Assembly (NCBI RefSeq): GCF_014297445.1
Contig: NZ_JACORU010000011.1
Coordinates: 124,001 to 188,000 of the forward strand
Direction of reading: 5' to 3'
DNA: 64,000 nucleotides
DNA from: Ramlibacter albus
GTDB lineage: Bacteria > Pseudomonadota > Gammaproteobacteria > Burkholderiales > Burkholderiaceae_C
Part shown: in pieces, positions 26,010 through 34,644 of the stretch
Position numbering within the stretch: position 1 is the first letter of the stretch
Layout: each line of letters begins with the position of its first letter
Position numbers and translations under genes: made by a program
The notes under the pieces: model-generated
Seen by the model: the letters and a program-made list of their open reading frames with translations, nothing else
Told to the model about the DNA's origin: nothing
The model's database searches: none

Positions 26010-26534
26010 ATGAAATTGATCCAGCCGTTCGCGGCGCTCATTCAAAACGGCGTCGAGCTGACCTTCAGGCTGAAGGCGGCCGGCGACACCAACATCCAGA
26101 TGGACATCCTGCCCACGGGCAAGGACTCCAAGACGGGCGTCGCCCTGCCGCCGAAGGCACTGATCGGCACGGCTGCCGAATTGGATGCAAGCCTCGAGGA
26201 ATACCTCGGGAAGTACGCGGCCTCGGTCACCACCATCGCAGATGTGGTCGCCAAGGCGGACGAGGAGTTGCAGGCGGTCGAGAAGGCCTCCTCCGACGCA
26301 GCTCGCAAGGCAGTGGAGGACAAACGCAAGACCGGCAAGAGCGGCAGCGCGAAGACCTCCAGCACAACGAAGACGAAGAGCACCGACAGCGGCCTCATCG
26401 ACGATGTCGGCGGTGACGACGACGACGATGAAGGCACCACGCTGAACACCACGTCGACGCCCCCTGCAGCGGCTCCTGCCGCTGACGGTGCCGCCACGGG
26501 TGACGCCCTCAGCAAAGAGCTGTTCATCCTGTGA
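26010..26534 (+). CDS. PRTRC system protein E
   Basis: 174 residues. The N-terminal half (LIQPFAALIQNGVELTFRL...MDILPTGKDSK...PPKALIGTAAELDASL) matches the conserved part of PRTRC protein E. The remainder is a Lys/Ala helix followed by a flexible Thr/Ser/Asp tail containing a run of five Asp. Function is unknown. It sits between ParB and the ubiquitin-like protein C in the standard PRTRC order. Confidence 0.8.
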   Translation: MKLIQPFAALIQNGVELTFRLKAAGDTNIQMDILPTGKDSKTGVALPPKALIGTAAELDASLEEYLGKYAASVTTIADVVAKADEELQAVEKASSDAARKAVEDKRKTGKSGSAKTSSTTKTKSTDSGLIDDVGGDDDDDEGTTLNTTSTPPAAAPAADGAATGDALSKELFIL

Positions 26535-26541
26535 GGTCCAC

Positions 26542-26955
26542 ATGAAAGTTGTCGATATCACCCGGGTGTTCAAGTACAACGGCGTCACGCTGCCCGATCC
26601 CAGTCCGTCGCTCGGTCCCGACCAGGTGCGCGAGTTCTACTCGACGCAGTACGGCGAGCTGCTGAACTCCGTGGTCGAAGGGCCTGTGACGAAAGGCGAA
26701 ACCGCCACCTACACGTTCACGCGTGCGGCGGGGTCGAAGGGCGCGGCCCGCCCAGCCTTGCAGCCCGCGGCGGACCTGATCAAGCAGGCATTCGCCGGCC
26801 AGGCCAACCGGCTCACCATCGAAAGCCTGCTCGCGCAGGCTGAAGGCGGGCAACAGGGGCGAGCGGCAGCGCTGATCGCGGACGTCGTTCGTCGCGCATC
26901 AACAACCTCTCCTCCGATGACGATGCCAGCCCAGGCGTTCGGCATCTGGGGATAG
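26542..26955 (+). CDS. PRTRC system protein C, ubiquitin-like (Prok_Ub), with C-terminal extension
   Basis: 137 residues. The first 67 (VDITRVFKYNGVTLPDPSP to YTFTRAAGSKG) match PRTRC protein C, classed as a bacterial beta-grasp ubiquitin-like protein. Family members usually end close to the GTKG-like motif, here GSKG at residues 64-67. This one continues ~70 more residues (Ala/Gln-rich helical). If the GSKG glycine is the conjugation point, the extension would have to be removed, for which the JAMM peptidase of PRTRC A is a candidate. A strong terminator follows. Confidence 0.8.
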   Translation: MKVVDITRVFKYNGVTLPDPSPSLGPDQVREFYSTQYGELLNSVVEGPVTKGETATYTFTRAAGSKGAARPALQPAADLIKQAFAGQANRLTIESLLAQAEGGQQGRAAALIADVVRRASTTSPPMTMPAQAFGIWG

Positions 26956-26972
26956 GACCACAACCATCCGGG

Positions 26973-27011
26973 AAGCCCCGGCCGCACACAGCGGCCGGGG
27001 CTTTTCGCTTT
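26973..27011 (+). terminator. Rho-independent terminator after PRTRC parB-E-C
   Basis: GCCCCGGCCGC (26975-26985) and GCGGCCGGGGC (26991-27001) form an 11-bp stem with an ACACA loop, followed by TTTTCGCTTT. It separates parB-E-C from F-B-A-ThiF, which has its own promoter. Confidence 0.85.
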
Positions 27012-27025
27012 CTGAACCGCATCGT

Positions 27026-27054
27026 TTGCGCACGTCCTGCGGAAGCGGCAGACT
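27026..27054 (+). promoter_or_regulatory. Repeated-type promoter, copy 2 (PRTRC F)
   Basis: CCGCATCGTTTGCGC with -35 TTGCGC at 27026-27031, a 17-bp spacer, and CAGACT at 27049-27054. It shares CCGCATCGTTTG exactly with the promoter at 43174-43185 and lies just after the terminator at 26973. Confidence 0.5.
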
Positions 27055-27080
27055 GGCGTTGTTTTCGCATTTGCGGACAC

Positions 27081-27163
27081 GCGCGGGATCATGTCCCGCG
27101 CAACACAAACCCCTCGGGAACCCTCGTCCCGTTGGGGCATCGGGTTTCCCGCTTCAAACGGAG
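27081..27163 (+). promoter_or_regulatory. Structured 5' leader, copy 2
   Basis: A perfect 8-bp stem (GCGCGGGA 27081-27088, TCCCGCGC 27094-27101, loop TCATG) is followed by CAACACAAACCCC and a four-arm segment: CGGGA 27115-27119, TCCCG 27127-27131, CGGG 27141-27144, CCCG 27148-27151. GGAG at 27160-27163 is the ribosome-binding site. Confidence 0.55.
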
Positions 27164-27169
27164 AATCCG

Positions 27170-28270
27170 ATGTCATTCATCGAATCGCCGCCGCCCTTTG
27201 CGGCGGACGGCTGCTTCTCTCTTCCCACGATCGACGCTGCGGTGCCGGTCAGTCTCACCCGGGATCAGCAACGGGTGCGGACGCTCGCGCATCTGGCTCG
27301 GGCATCTGCTGCGCACGGCATTCCGCTTCCCAAGGGCAACTTCGCCACGATGGAACAGGTGGTGGCCGCGCAGTGGTCTCAGTACCTTTCAGAGGCCGCG
27401 GGCCCGCACGCGCATGCGATCGCAGGCCAGCCGACGCTGGAGGTTCAAGACGACAAGCTGTCCTTGGTGATCGGCGCCGACAGCAGCCTCAATTGCTTCC
27501 GGCTCAAGCCCGTCGTTGAACGGCTCGAAGGCGTACTCCCCGGGCTCGGGTGGTACGTCAACAAGGTGCTACGCGACGCGAGTTGCCACGGCCACAACAT
27601 GTACGACATGAGCTGCGTGCAGTTTCTGATCCATCACTACGCGATGGAGATGGACGAGTTCACCGACGAGTCGTATGCCAGGGTCTTGATGCAGGACAAC
27701 GGAGAAGAACCCCCGGAGACGATCTCGCAAGAGATGCTCGACAAGATGCGCGAGGAGTATGCATTTTGGCCGTCGCAGATGGCCGAGGACGTCGACGGAT
27801 GGGTGCACCTGATCTGCGGCACTGCTGGAAAGAAAGCGGAGCGAAAGCCCGCTCGCTTGTCCGAAGCCGGTGCCCGGGCCTGGGCAAAAGCGAACCCTGC
27901 GCATCCGGACCTTCAACTTGTATCGTGTGCGCTTCGGCTGGCGGGTCTCCTGAAAAAGGACGATCGCTCGTTCTGCTGGTACGCGGCACACAAAGACGAC
28001 GACACCGATTGCATCGGCGCCGCATGCTTTGTCGCTTGGGACGACCCGAACCTGCTGTTCGAGGCCATCTCGCACCACGAGCAGAACCAGTACCAAAGCG
28101 GACAGGCGGTCGAAGCCTTCGCCCGCTACGTGCTCCCGCTGCATGACGAGCCGACCCGCGATGAACTCGCGGCGCTGGTGAAGTCCTGCAAGCGCTACTT
28201 CCAACGATGGGCACTCCTTGCGGAGCTCCTGTCATTTTTCCCAACTACCGACGACGACGATGAAACTTGA
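27170..28270 (+). CDS. PRTRC system protein F
   Basis: 366 residues from ATG 27170, with GGAG 6 nt upstream. The sequence fits PRTRC protein F: an N-terminal beta-rich part (ADSSLNCFRLKPVVERLEGVLPGLGWYVNKVLR) and a helical C-terminal part ending in an acidic tail (TTDDDDET). Its role is unknown; in PRTRC loci it is always near the E2-like protein B and may take part in the same conjugation pathway. It overlaps protein B by 11 bp. Confidence 0.8.
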   Translation: MSFIESPPPFAADGCFSLPTIDAAVPVSLTRDQQRVRTLAHLARASAAHGIPLPKGNFATMEQVVAAQWSQYLSEAAGPHAHAIAGQPTLEVQDDKLSLVIGADSSLNCFRLKPVVERLEGVLPGLGWYVNKVLRDASCHGHNMYDMSCVQFLIHHYAMEMDEFTDESYARVLMQDNGEEPPETISQEMLDKMREEYAFWPSQMAEDVDGWVHLICGTAGKKAERKPARLSEAGARAWAKANPAHPDLQLVSCALRLAGLLKKDDRSFCWYAAHKDDDTDCIGAACFVAWDDPNLLFEAISHHEQNQYQSGQAVEAFARYVLPLHDEPTRDELAALVKSCKRYFQRWALLAELLSFFPTTDDDDET

Positions 28271-29033
28271 AGTGGTCAACGAAGGCGATAGCTATGCCTT
28301 GAGCGCAGCTGTTCTGATCTACACCAATTCGCATCGGCAACACGCGTTCGCGAGCAAGCACGAAGTCGTCACCCTGGATCTTGGTCCGGGGCCGACACCG
28401 AGCATTCGTCCCGGAACGCCGTTTACCGACGACGACTACCGTACGCTCGTTCGAGCGCTGGCGCCCAAAGAGCAGCCTCGCATGCAGTGGAACGATCCCC
28501 GCGTTCTCGCGAAGGGTCTGGGCCGCGTCGTGTGGTGGTCTCCGCCTCAACGCCGCAGCATGTTCTTCAAGTGCAGCTCGCACGCGGGGAATGCGTTCGA
28601 AGCACGGGGCATCGCTCCGACACCCGGCCTGGTCTGGATGGGCACGCAGCAAGAGCTGTATGTCTGGGCCTACCGCGGCAACCAACCGCCCACGCGCGAC
28701 ACGCCGCTGTGCCAGGCGCCATTCTTCAATGTCTGGGCTCGTGGCCAGGTCTGCCTGGGTAACGCCGTCCTGCCACCCGAAGACCAGCGTGACGATCTGG
28801 ACAAGTGGGAGCGCACCTTCTTCGGATCGCGCTTCACCCACCCGAATTTCACCCAGCCGGATCGGCTGACGGTGGGCATCAACCCCATCCAGTTCTGGAA
28901 GAACCAGATGGCCAAGCCGTCCAAGACCTTCCCCGAGAAGGTCCTGTACGACCTCAAACTGCGCGTCAAGGATCTCCTCGACGCCGACCTTGCGAGTGTG
29001 GCTGCTATCGGCACCGCACGAGGAGAGTTCTGA
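28260..29033 (+). CDS. PRTRC system protein B, E2-like (Prok-E2 family D)
   Basis: 257 residues from ATG 28260, inside the end of the F gene. The segment RRSMFFKCSSH...PGLVWMG...LYVWAY...PLCQAPFFNVWARGQVCLGN contains the conserved pattern of PRTRC B. This family has been proposed to have an E2 ubiquitin-conjugating fold; the Cys residues in PLCQAP and GQVCLG are candidates for the thioester position, but I cannot tell which. Translational coupling with F and A supports a shared pathway. Confidence 0.8.
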   Translation: MKLEVVNEGDSYALSAAVLIYTNSHRQHAFASKHEVVTLDLGPGPTPSIRPGTPFTDDDYRTLVRALAPKEQPRMQWNDPRVLAKGLGRVVWWSPPQRRSMFFKCSSHAGNAFEARGIAPTPGLVWMGTQQELYVWAYRGNQPPTRDTPLCQAPFFNVWARGQVCLGNAVLPPEDQRDDLDKWERTFFGSRFTHPNFTQPDRLTVGINPIQFWKNQMAKPSKTFPEKVLYDLKLRVKDLLDADLASVAAIGTARGEF

Positions 29034-29653
29034 TGAGCATCGACGAAGCCATCCAGCGGGCATTCCCACTGGTGGCTGTACCAACCGCGAGCGCGACGCC
29101 GCCTGCTACGTGCAGCGGCATGCGCTTCCTCGCAGGACGCAGCGGCGTCTACCGCGAGATCAACCTGCCGTGGATTCGCATGGTCCACTGCGTAGCACCT
29201 TCCTCACTTCCGCTGCCGTATGGCGGCGTGGACGAGTGCATCGAGCTGCGCTGCGGTTCCATTCCGGGTCACCTGATCCGGTCCTTCATGGAGGATGCCA
29301 AGAAGGCGTTTCCGCACGAGGCTGCCGCAGCGTTTCTGTGGAACGATCAAACCTTTCAATGGCGCTACGCGCGACGGGAGAGCTTGTTCGCATCGTCGGA
29401 CGCGCTTCGGTATGCAGAAGTGACGCCCTGGGAAGGGGAACACCTGGTGGTCGACGTGCACAGCCATGGCCGACACGACGCGTTCTTCTCCGAGGAAGAC
29501 GACCGCGACGATGCGGGCGCGATGAAGATCAGCCTGGTCGTGGGAAACCTCGATCGCGAGCTTCCTTCGTCGAAGATGCGGCTCTGCATGGCGGGCCACA
29601 CAATTCAGCCGGCCTTTCTGGGAGCTGATGGCACTGTGGGGCTTGCAACATGA
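29033..29653 (+). CDS. PRTRC system protein A, JAMM/Prok-JAB isopeptidase
   Basis: 206 residues; ATG 29033 overlaps the stop of B (TGATG). The C-terminal half carries a canonical JAMM zinc site: H143-S-H145, seven residues, S153, two residues, D156. A Glu further upstream would complete it. Prok-JAB proteins remove or process ubiquitin-like proteins, so this is the likely processing or deconjugating enzyme for protein C. It overlaps the ThiF gene by 4 bp. Confidence 0.85.
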   Translation: MSIDEAIQRAFPLVAVPTASATPPATCSGMRFLAGRSGVYREINLPWIRMVHCVAPSSLPLPYGGVDECIELRCGSIPGHLIRSFMEDAKKAFPHEAAAAFLWNDQTFQWRYARRESLFASSDALRYAEVTPWEGEHLVVDVHSHGRHDAFFSEEDDRDDAGAMKISLVVGNLDRELPSSKMRLCMAGHTIQPAFLGADGTVGLAT

Positions 29654-30522
29654 CGGGGCCGCACTCGCACCGCCTGCCGGCCAAGCTGTTGTCAAGCAGG
29701 GTGAACGTGCTGCTCGTGGGCGCCGGAGGAACCGGCAGTCGAATCCTCGAGCGGCTGGTCTGCCTTCACCGTGCACTGATCGCCAAGGGGCATCCCCACG
29801 GCCTTCAGGTCACGGTCGCTGACCCGGATCGAGTGTCGCCGGCGAACATTGGGCGCCAAGCCTTCTACCGCAGCGACATCGGCTGCTTCAAGGCCGACGT
29901 GCTCGTCAACCGCGCGAACATGGCGTTGCAAGGGGCCAAGTGGACCAGCATCCCTGCGAAGGTCGATACACGTTCCGGCATGGAGAACGTCGACCTCGTG
30001 ATCGGCGCCGTCGACAACCGGTCAGCGCGTCTGGGAATCCTGCGCAGTCTCGAAAACTGCTTCGGCGGTGTGCGGTACTGGCTGGACACCGGCAATCGTT
30101 CCGACGACGGCCAAGTGGTGCTTGGGCAGGTGCCGTCGCGCAAGCGTGAGACCGACGACAAGTTGCGTCTCCCTCACGCCGGCGAGCTCTACCCCGAGCT
30201 GATCGACCCAGCTGCAGAGGATCCCGATGAGGGGCCATCCTGCTCACTGGCCGAGGCACTGGAGAAACAGTCGCTCTTCATCAACCCTACCGTCGCGGAC
30301 TTCGCGATGGCCATCGTCTGGAACCTGTTCACGCAGGGCCAGATCGACACGCACGGCGCGTTCATCAACCTGCGACGGATGATGGTCACGCCGCTGAAAG
30401 TGGACCCTGAGGTCTGGACACGATTCGGCGTCGTCCGTGATGGGCGGCGGCACACGGTGACCCGACCTTCGGCGAAGGCAAGACCTCATGGCTCGACACG
30501 ACGCAAACGCGCGGCGGCCTGA
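29650..30522 (+). CDS. PRTRC system ThiF-family protein, E1-like adenylating enzyme
   Basis: 290 residues. VLLVGAGGTGSRI (about residue 24) is the nucleotide-binding glycine loop, DPDRVSPANIGRQ holds the acidic and NxxR residues, and DLVIGAVDNRSAR is the later Asp-containing motif of ThiF/MoeB/E1 enzymes. It would adenylate the C-terminal Gly of the ubiquitin-like protein C. Last gene of the cassette; a bidirectional terminator follows. Confidence 0.85.
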   Translation: MTGPHSHRLPAKLLSSRVNVLLVGAGGTGSRILERLVCLHRALIAKGHPHGLQVTVADPDRVSPANIGRQAFYRSDIGCFKADVLVNRANMALQGAKWTSIPAKVDTRSGMENVDLVIGAVDNRSARLGILRSLENCFGGVRYWLDTGNRSDDGQVVLGQVPSRKRETDDKLRLPHAGELYPELIDPAAEDPDEGPSCSLAEALEKQSLFINPTVADFAMAIVWNLFTQGQIDTHGAFINLRRMMVTPLKVDPEVWTRFGVVRDGRRHTVTRPSAKARPHGSTRRKRAAA

Positions 30523-30548
30523 GCAGCAACATCAACGAACAGTACGAG

Positions 30549-30578
30549 GGGCCCGCGCAAGCGGGCCCTTTGTCATTT
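30549..30578. terminator. Bidirectional terminator between thiF-like and uvrD-like genes
   Basis: GGGCCCGC and GCGGGCCC form an 8-bp stem with a GCAA tetraloop (30549-30568), followed by TTTGTCATTT. The flanking genes converge on it. Confidence 0.8.
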
Positions 30579-30592
30579 GCGGAGGCCAGAGA

Positions 30593-32386
30593 CTAACTGG
30601 CGTCGGAGGGCGCTTCGCTGGAGCTGCGAACCGCCTCGACGAGCGCCTGTTCCGTGTGGCGCGCTTGGATCTTCGCCTCGAGCAATGCCGTGTGCGTGCG
30701 ACCGCTTGTCCAAGCGACGCAGCAGTCGCGCGCGCGAGTCAGCGCGACGTAGTAGAGGCGCCGCTCGGCCTCCGGATTGATCCCCGACCCGTCGTCCTCG
30801 TCGTTCGCATCGATGATGTGCACCGTGCGGAATTCCAGCCCTTTTGCTCCGTGCATCGTCATCAGCGTCAAGGTGGCGGCAGACTCCCGGTCCTTGCGTT
30901 GCACAAGTCGCAGCCGCTCCGAGAGCGTGTCGCGCAGGTCGGCCAGGATGGACGAGCACAGTGTCACGAGCTTCTTGCTGTGATCTGATTTCGTCCATGA
31001 AGCGTATTGCTCGCCGACGTCGAGGATGACCTCACGCACCGAGCCGTTGCGTGCGTCGGATAGCTGTCGCCGCCAGTAGGCGCAGTGCTCGGAAAGTTTC
31101 TGCAGGAATTTGATGTCGGTGGCGTCAGCGTCGAGGTTCGGCACCTGGCCATCCAGGAACGGGCCGGCATTCCCGCCGAGGGCGAACAGCAGGTCTCGCC
31201 GCACACTGTCAGCGACGTTCCGCATTTGCAGCACCGGCAGCAAGCCGGTGGGCACGCCATCGACCAGCATTTGGAGAAAGGCGAGGTAACCTGCGATCAC
31301 CGCCTGCTGCCAGATCGACTGGCCGATGCGACGGTACGGAATCCCGCGCACACGAAGCACCATCTCCAGCTGGTCGAGCGACCGGTTCACGCGAGCAAGA
31401 ACGGCGGCGTCTCCGTGCTGCTGGGGGCAGCTTGCGATGAGGTTCGCGAGTGTGGCGTTCTGATCCTCAGGTCCGGAGCAGTTGAATGCCGCGAGCACGC
31501 CTCCGCGGCCGCGGCGCGCGACCAGATGCTTGCCCAGGCGGCGACGGTTGTTCGCGATCATTGTCGCTGCCGGCCCGAGAATCTCCGCCTTGCACCGGAA
31601 GTTGTCTCCCAGCTCGATCCGGTGAGCCCGAAAGGTGTCCAGAAAGGAGCGCATGCCTTCGTAGCCGAGCGCGTTGCGCCACTCGTAGATGCTCTGATCG
31701 TCGTCACCCACGATCGTCACCCGGCAGCCGGCCCGGGCATGCGCGAAGATCCACAGGCGCTGCAGGTCGTCGGTGTCCTGGCCCTCGTCCACCAGCATGT
31801 CGGTGAAGGGTAGGGGAGCAAGGGCTCCGGAGTCGGCTTTCATCGCGCAATCGCGCATCACGCTGTAAAGGTCTGTCTGCCCGGTCGCCGACAGCAGCTC
31901 GCGGTACCGTTCGATCACCGCCATTGATTTCTCGTGTTGCAGGTCGACGTTGTCCTGATCCACGCTGTACATGAAGCGCTCGAAGTCGTGTTGGACCTCG
32001 GGCCACTCCTTTTTCGTCACGCCCGCGGAGAAGGTCGCATCGCGGAACAGAACATCCTGCGTGCTGGGGCTCAGCACCTTCACGCGAGGACCGCCCCGGC
32101 TCAGGTGGCGGATGGCGAGGCTGTGGAACGTCGCGACGATCAGCCGATCCTCGCCAGGCATCCGCAGCTCGGCGGAGCTGAGCGACTTGGCCAGGCGCTT
32201 GCGCATCTCCTCGGCGGCCTCCTTGGTGAAGGTCACCATCACGAGCGAGCGGGTGCGATCACGCAGGATGCGCGTCGCTTTCTTGACCGACGTGGCGGTC
32301 TTGCCGGAGCCAGGGCCCGCGACGATCAGGAGATGGCCGTCAAAGGCAACAGCCTCCTGCTGCGTCGCGGTGAGTTTGGATGCCAT
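30593..32386 (-). CDS. UvrD/Rep-family superfamily 1 DNA helicase
   Basis: 597 residues from ATG 32386. It has LTATQQEAV (Q motif), VAGPGSGKTATSV (Walker A), LVDEGQDTD (motif II), VTIVGDDDQSIYEWRNA (motif III), LMTMHGAKGLEF and YYVALTRARD (motifs V-VI). It should unwind DNA 3'-5'. At ~600 residues it is shorter than UvrD and seems to have compact 1B/2B domains. It is co-directional with, and 38 bp downstream of, the unknown gene at 32425. Confidence 0.9.
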   Translation of the reverse strand: MASKLTATQQEAVAFDGHLLIVAGPGSGKTATSVKKATRILRDRTRSLVMVTFTKEAAEEMRKRLAKSLSSAELRMPGEDRLIVATFHSLAIRHLSRGGPRVKVLSPSTQDVLFRDATFSAGVTKKEWPEVQHDFERFMYSVDQDNVDLQHEKSMAVIERYRELLSATGQTDLYSVMRDCAMKADSGALAPLPFTDMLVDEGQDTDDLQRLWIFAHARAGCRVTIVGDDDQSIYEWRNALGYEGMRSFLDTFRAHRIELGDNFRCKAEILGPAATMIANNRRRLGKHLVARRGRGGVLAAFNCSGPEDQNATLANLIASCPQQHGDAAVLARVNRSLDQLEMVLRVRGIPYRRIGQSIWQQAVIAGYLAFLQMLVDGVPTGLLPVLQMRNVADSVRRDLLFALGGNAGPFLDGQVPNLDADATDIKFLQKLSEHCAYWRRQLSDARNGSVREVILDVGEQYASWTKSDHSKKLVTLCSSILADLRDTLSERLRLVQRKDRESAATLTLMTMHGAKGLEFRTVHIIDANDEDDGSGINPEAERRLYYVALTRARDCCVAWTSGRTHTALLEAKIQARHTEQALVEAVRSSSEAPSDAS

Positions 32387-32424
32387 GGATCGAGGGCGCG
32401 CGCGTCAACGCGTGCGCACCGGCC

Positions 32425-33354
32425 TCAAGCCGCAGCACTGGGCACGGGTTCGGCGCCGGCCGGCGAGGCCGCGCCTTCCGTTCCCGCGCCTGCCTCGGGC
32501 GGCTTGCGCTTCGCCGGCTGGCGCTTGGCGGCCTTGCCAGCAGCCGTTGATTGGGCGGCGGCGGCGTCGATCATCGCGGCGGCTTCGTCACCGGTGGCCG
32601 CGGGGCCGTCTTCGTCGTCTTCCACGGCCGCGTTCGCCGCAGCGCCATGCTGCTCGACGGCTTCGACGAGTCGCGGGTCCAGCGGAGTGCCGGCATTGCG
32701 CTGCTCCTGCATGACGCGATGTGCTTCGCGATACAGTTTGATCACCTCGGCTTGAAGCACCGAACGGAAGGCGCGAACGGCCTTCTTCGAGATCGCCTCG
32801 GCCTCTGCTCGTTGAGACGAGGTGAGAACACCGAACATGTTCGCGGTGCCCGCCAGCAGGTAGACCTTCTCCAGGAGCCGGAGCGCGTCGAGGTACTCGT
32901 TGGCGTGAGCCGAGATGATGGGAACGTCCTTGACCATTGCGTTGGGCCACATCGACGTATCCAGGCGGTGGCCTTGGGGATCGAGCAGGTTCTGCATCCG
33001 GTTGATGTAGTTCTGCATCAGGATCTTGATGTTCTCCAGCTTCTTGGTAAGCAGGTCGCTGTAGCGCTGGAGAATTTCCTGGTTGAACCCGCGCCAGGTG
33101 CGGTACTGATATTCGAGGAACAGGTTCCGGGCGACGAAGGCGTAGTCCTTGCGGTAGAAGCGCGCGGCCACAGGGCACTCGAAGGTCTGATCCTCGCGTA
33201 CGACGTAGGGGCTTGCCAGACTCCGCACGAACGGCTCGCCGAAGGTCTCCACGAGGGCCCGATGCCAGCGCGTGGCGCGGGCGGACTGGGTGGCCTGGAC
33301 TTGGCCGGAATCGGCCGTTGCGGTACCGACAGGGGTCGGATTGGGATCAAGCAT
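32425..33354 (-). CDS. Hypothetical plasmid protein, possibly of the DUF1845/AcaB group
   Basis: 309 residues from ATG 33354 (GGAG 6 nt upstream; the longer open frame has a poor start). The central ~170 residues are helical (NLFLEYQYRTWRGFNQEIL...NIKILMQNYINRMQNLL) with long charged helices. The C-terminal 75 residues are Ala/Glu then Lys/Pro-rich and probably disordered. Helical plasmid proteins of this kind occur in IncC/ICE elements and include regulators, but I cannot assign it firmly. It heads a two-gene leftward unit with the helicase. Confidence 0.45.
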   Translation of the reverse strand: MLDPNPTPVGTATADSGQVQATQSARATRWHRALVETFGEPFVRSLASPYVVREDQTFECPVAARFYRKDYAFVARNLFLEYQYRTWRGFNQEILQRYSDLLTKKLENIKILMQNYINRMQNLLDPQGHRLDTSMWPNAMVKDVPIISAHANEYLDALRLLEKVYLLAGTANMFGVLTSSQRAEAEAISKKAVRAFRSVLQAEVIKLYREAHRVMQEQRNAGTPLDPRLVEAVEQHGAAANAAVEDDEDGPAATGDEAAAMIDAAAAQSTAAGKAAKRQPAKRKPPEAGAGTEGAASPAGAEPVPSAAA

Positions 33355-33928
33355 CGAACTCTCCAAGTGAATGCAGGAATTGCGCTGCAACGACTCTATG
33401 AAGGGTTCGGCTCCGAACGGCGGGTCGCAACGTACCTGCAACTGGTCAAAGCCACCGGAAAACTGCGTCGACACATCGGAGATGCTTCACGGTGCGCGGT
33501 GTGGACCGCGTCGGTTGCGCCCGCGGAGGGCGCCCCGCATAATCGGCGCGCCGGTCGGATTCCGACTGGCGGTGCACCTGGGACACTTGAACTTTCCGAG
33601 GCATAACTGGCCAGCCGCGACGGCGGGTGGCGACCCTTCACCGAAGGGATAACAACTACAAGACGACTGCCGAAGGCAGTCCATGGGGGGCGCTGTCGCG
33701 CCCTGTCCATGCTCGATTTGCGGGCAAGACGTGACGGCATTGACCGTGCCGTGACGTCTTTCTCGACGACAGTCGGAAAAGGCAGCGAGCAATCGCTGTT
33801 GCATGCCTTGTGCATGCCTCTACCAACGGTGGAATCGCGCTTCGGCACGACCCACCCTATTCCCAACCCACGCGGGCGTTCAGATGCCCGCTGGGTATCG
33901 TCGCTCGCATTTCCTTCCTGGAGACCCC
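33355..33928. other. Divergent intergenic region with several hairpins
   Basis: No convincing gene is seen in these 574 bp, although short frames are open on both strands. Dyads include GACTGCC-GAA-GGCAGTC (33664-33680), GGGCGC-TGTC-GCGCCC (about 33688-33703) and a TGCATGC...TGTGCATGC repeat near 33800. A leader-type stem GCGGGC/GCCCGC (33872-33877, 33886-33891) precedes the gene at 33929. It must contain promoters for both directions, but none is clear. Confidence 0.5.
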
Positions 33929-34135
33929 GTGAGCGACAACGTGAAGTCCTGGATGTTTGCAGCCATGTACTTCGTGGCTGCTGCAGCTGTCATCCTGTTC
34001 CTTTGGCGGCCCGAAATGGCTGCCGTCTGGTTCTGGGGCGAAATGTTCCTTCTGCTCGCCATCTTCTTGGCAGCAGTTGGCTACTCGCACCGGCAGAAGC
34101 AGCTCGAGCACAACGGGCAAGTCGCACCGACCTGA
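33929..34135 (+). CDS. Small two-helix membrane protein
   Basis: 68 residues from GTG 33929, with CTGGAGACCCC upstream. Two hydrophobic helices (about 8-26 and 30-50) are separated by RPEMAAVWFWG; the C-terminus is polar (HRQKQLEHNGQ). The strong ribosome-binding site and leader hairpin support a real gene. No family is recognised. Confidence 0.6.
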   Translation: MSDNVKSWMFAAMYFVAAAAVILFLWRPEMAAVWFWGEMFLLLAIFLAAVGYSHRQKQLEHNGQVAPT

Positions 34136-34285
34136 CGGTCGACGCACTGCGTCCGCATGGGTCCCTCTGGGCTCCATTCCCTTGGCGTGTCGCGATTCGC
34201 GCACGCCTCCCTCAACATTACCCACGGGCAAGCTCTTCGCCCGTCGGCGATGCGCCTGTACGTGGATTCCGATCTCGGAGTCAAC

Positions 34286-34417
34286 ATGAAAAAGGCAGCT
34301 TCCATCCTCGTCGTCATCGCGGCAGTGACGGTCACGTTCTTCGGAACCGGCACCGCCAAGGGCGGCAGCGCGACGCTCAATGCGCGCGCGGCCGTTCTCG
34401 AAGCGGCGTTGAAGTGA
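34286..34417 (+). CDS. Small single-helix protein
   Basis: 43 residues: MKKAASILVVIAAVTVTFFG followed by a short polar tail. It looks like a signal peptide or membrane anchor. CTCGGAG lies just before ATG 34286, and a stem ACGGGC/GCCCGT (34224-34229, 34239-34244) precedes it, as for neighbouring genes. A GC-rich hairpin (about 34422-34440) follows the stop. Confidence 0.5.
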   Translation: MKKAASILVVIAAVTVTFFGTGTAKGGSATLNARAAVLEAALK

Positions 34418-34593
34418 GACACGGGGGGCTCCGCCCCCCGAGTTCTCCGCTCTTCGATCAGCCTTTTGGCGTCACGATTGCAAAGTGCCCCCACAGCGGG
34501 GACGTTTCGCAATCCTCGATGTCACATCGAGCGAGCCAGCCTTAGCACTGGCACACACCTCTGCGGCGCCTGCCGCAGTCATCAACCCCGAGC

Positions 34594-34622
34594 CGGGACC
34601 CACGTCCCGACAAGGGACGTCC
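34594..34622 (+). promoter_or_regulatory. Structured 5' leader, copy 3
   Basis: Arms CGGGAC 34594-34599, GTCCCG 34604-34609, GGGAC 34614-34618 and GTCC 34619-34622 allow 1:2 or 2:3 pairing, and are preceded by CATCAACCCC. This is the clearest example of three near-identical alternately complementary arms in the window. Confidence 0.55.
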
Positions 34623-34644
34623 TGGCCCAAAGCTGGAGACCACG

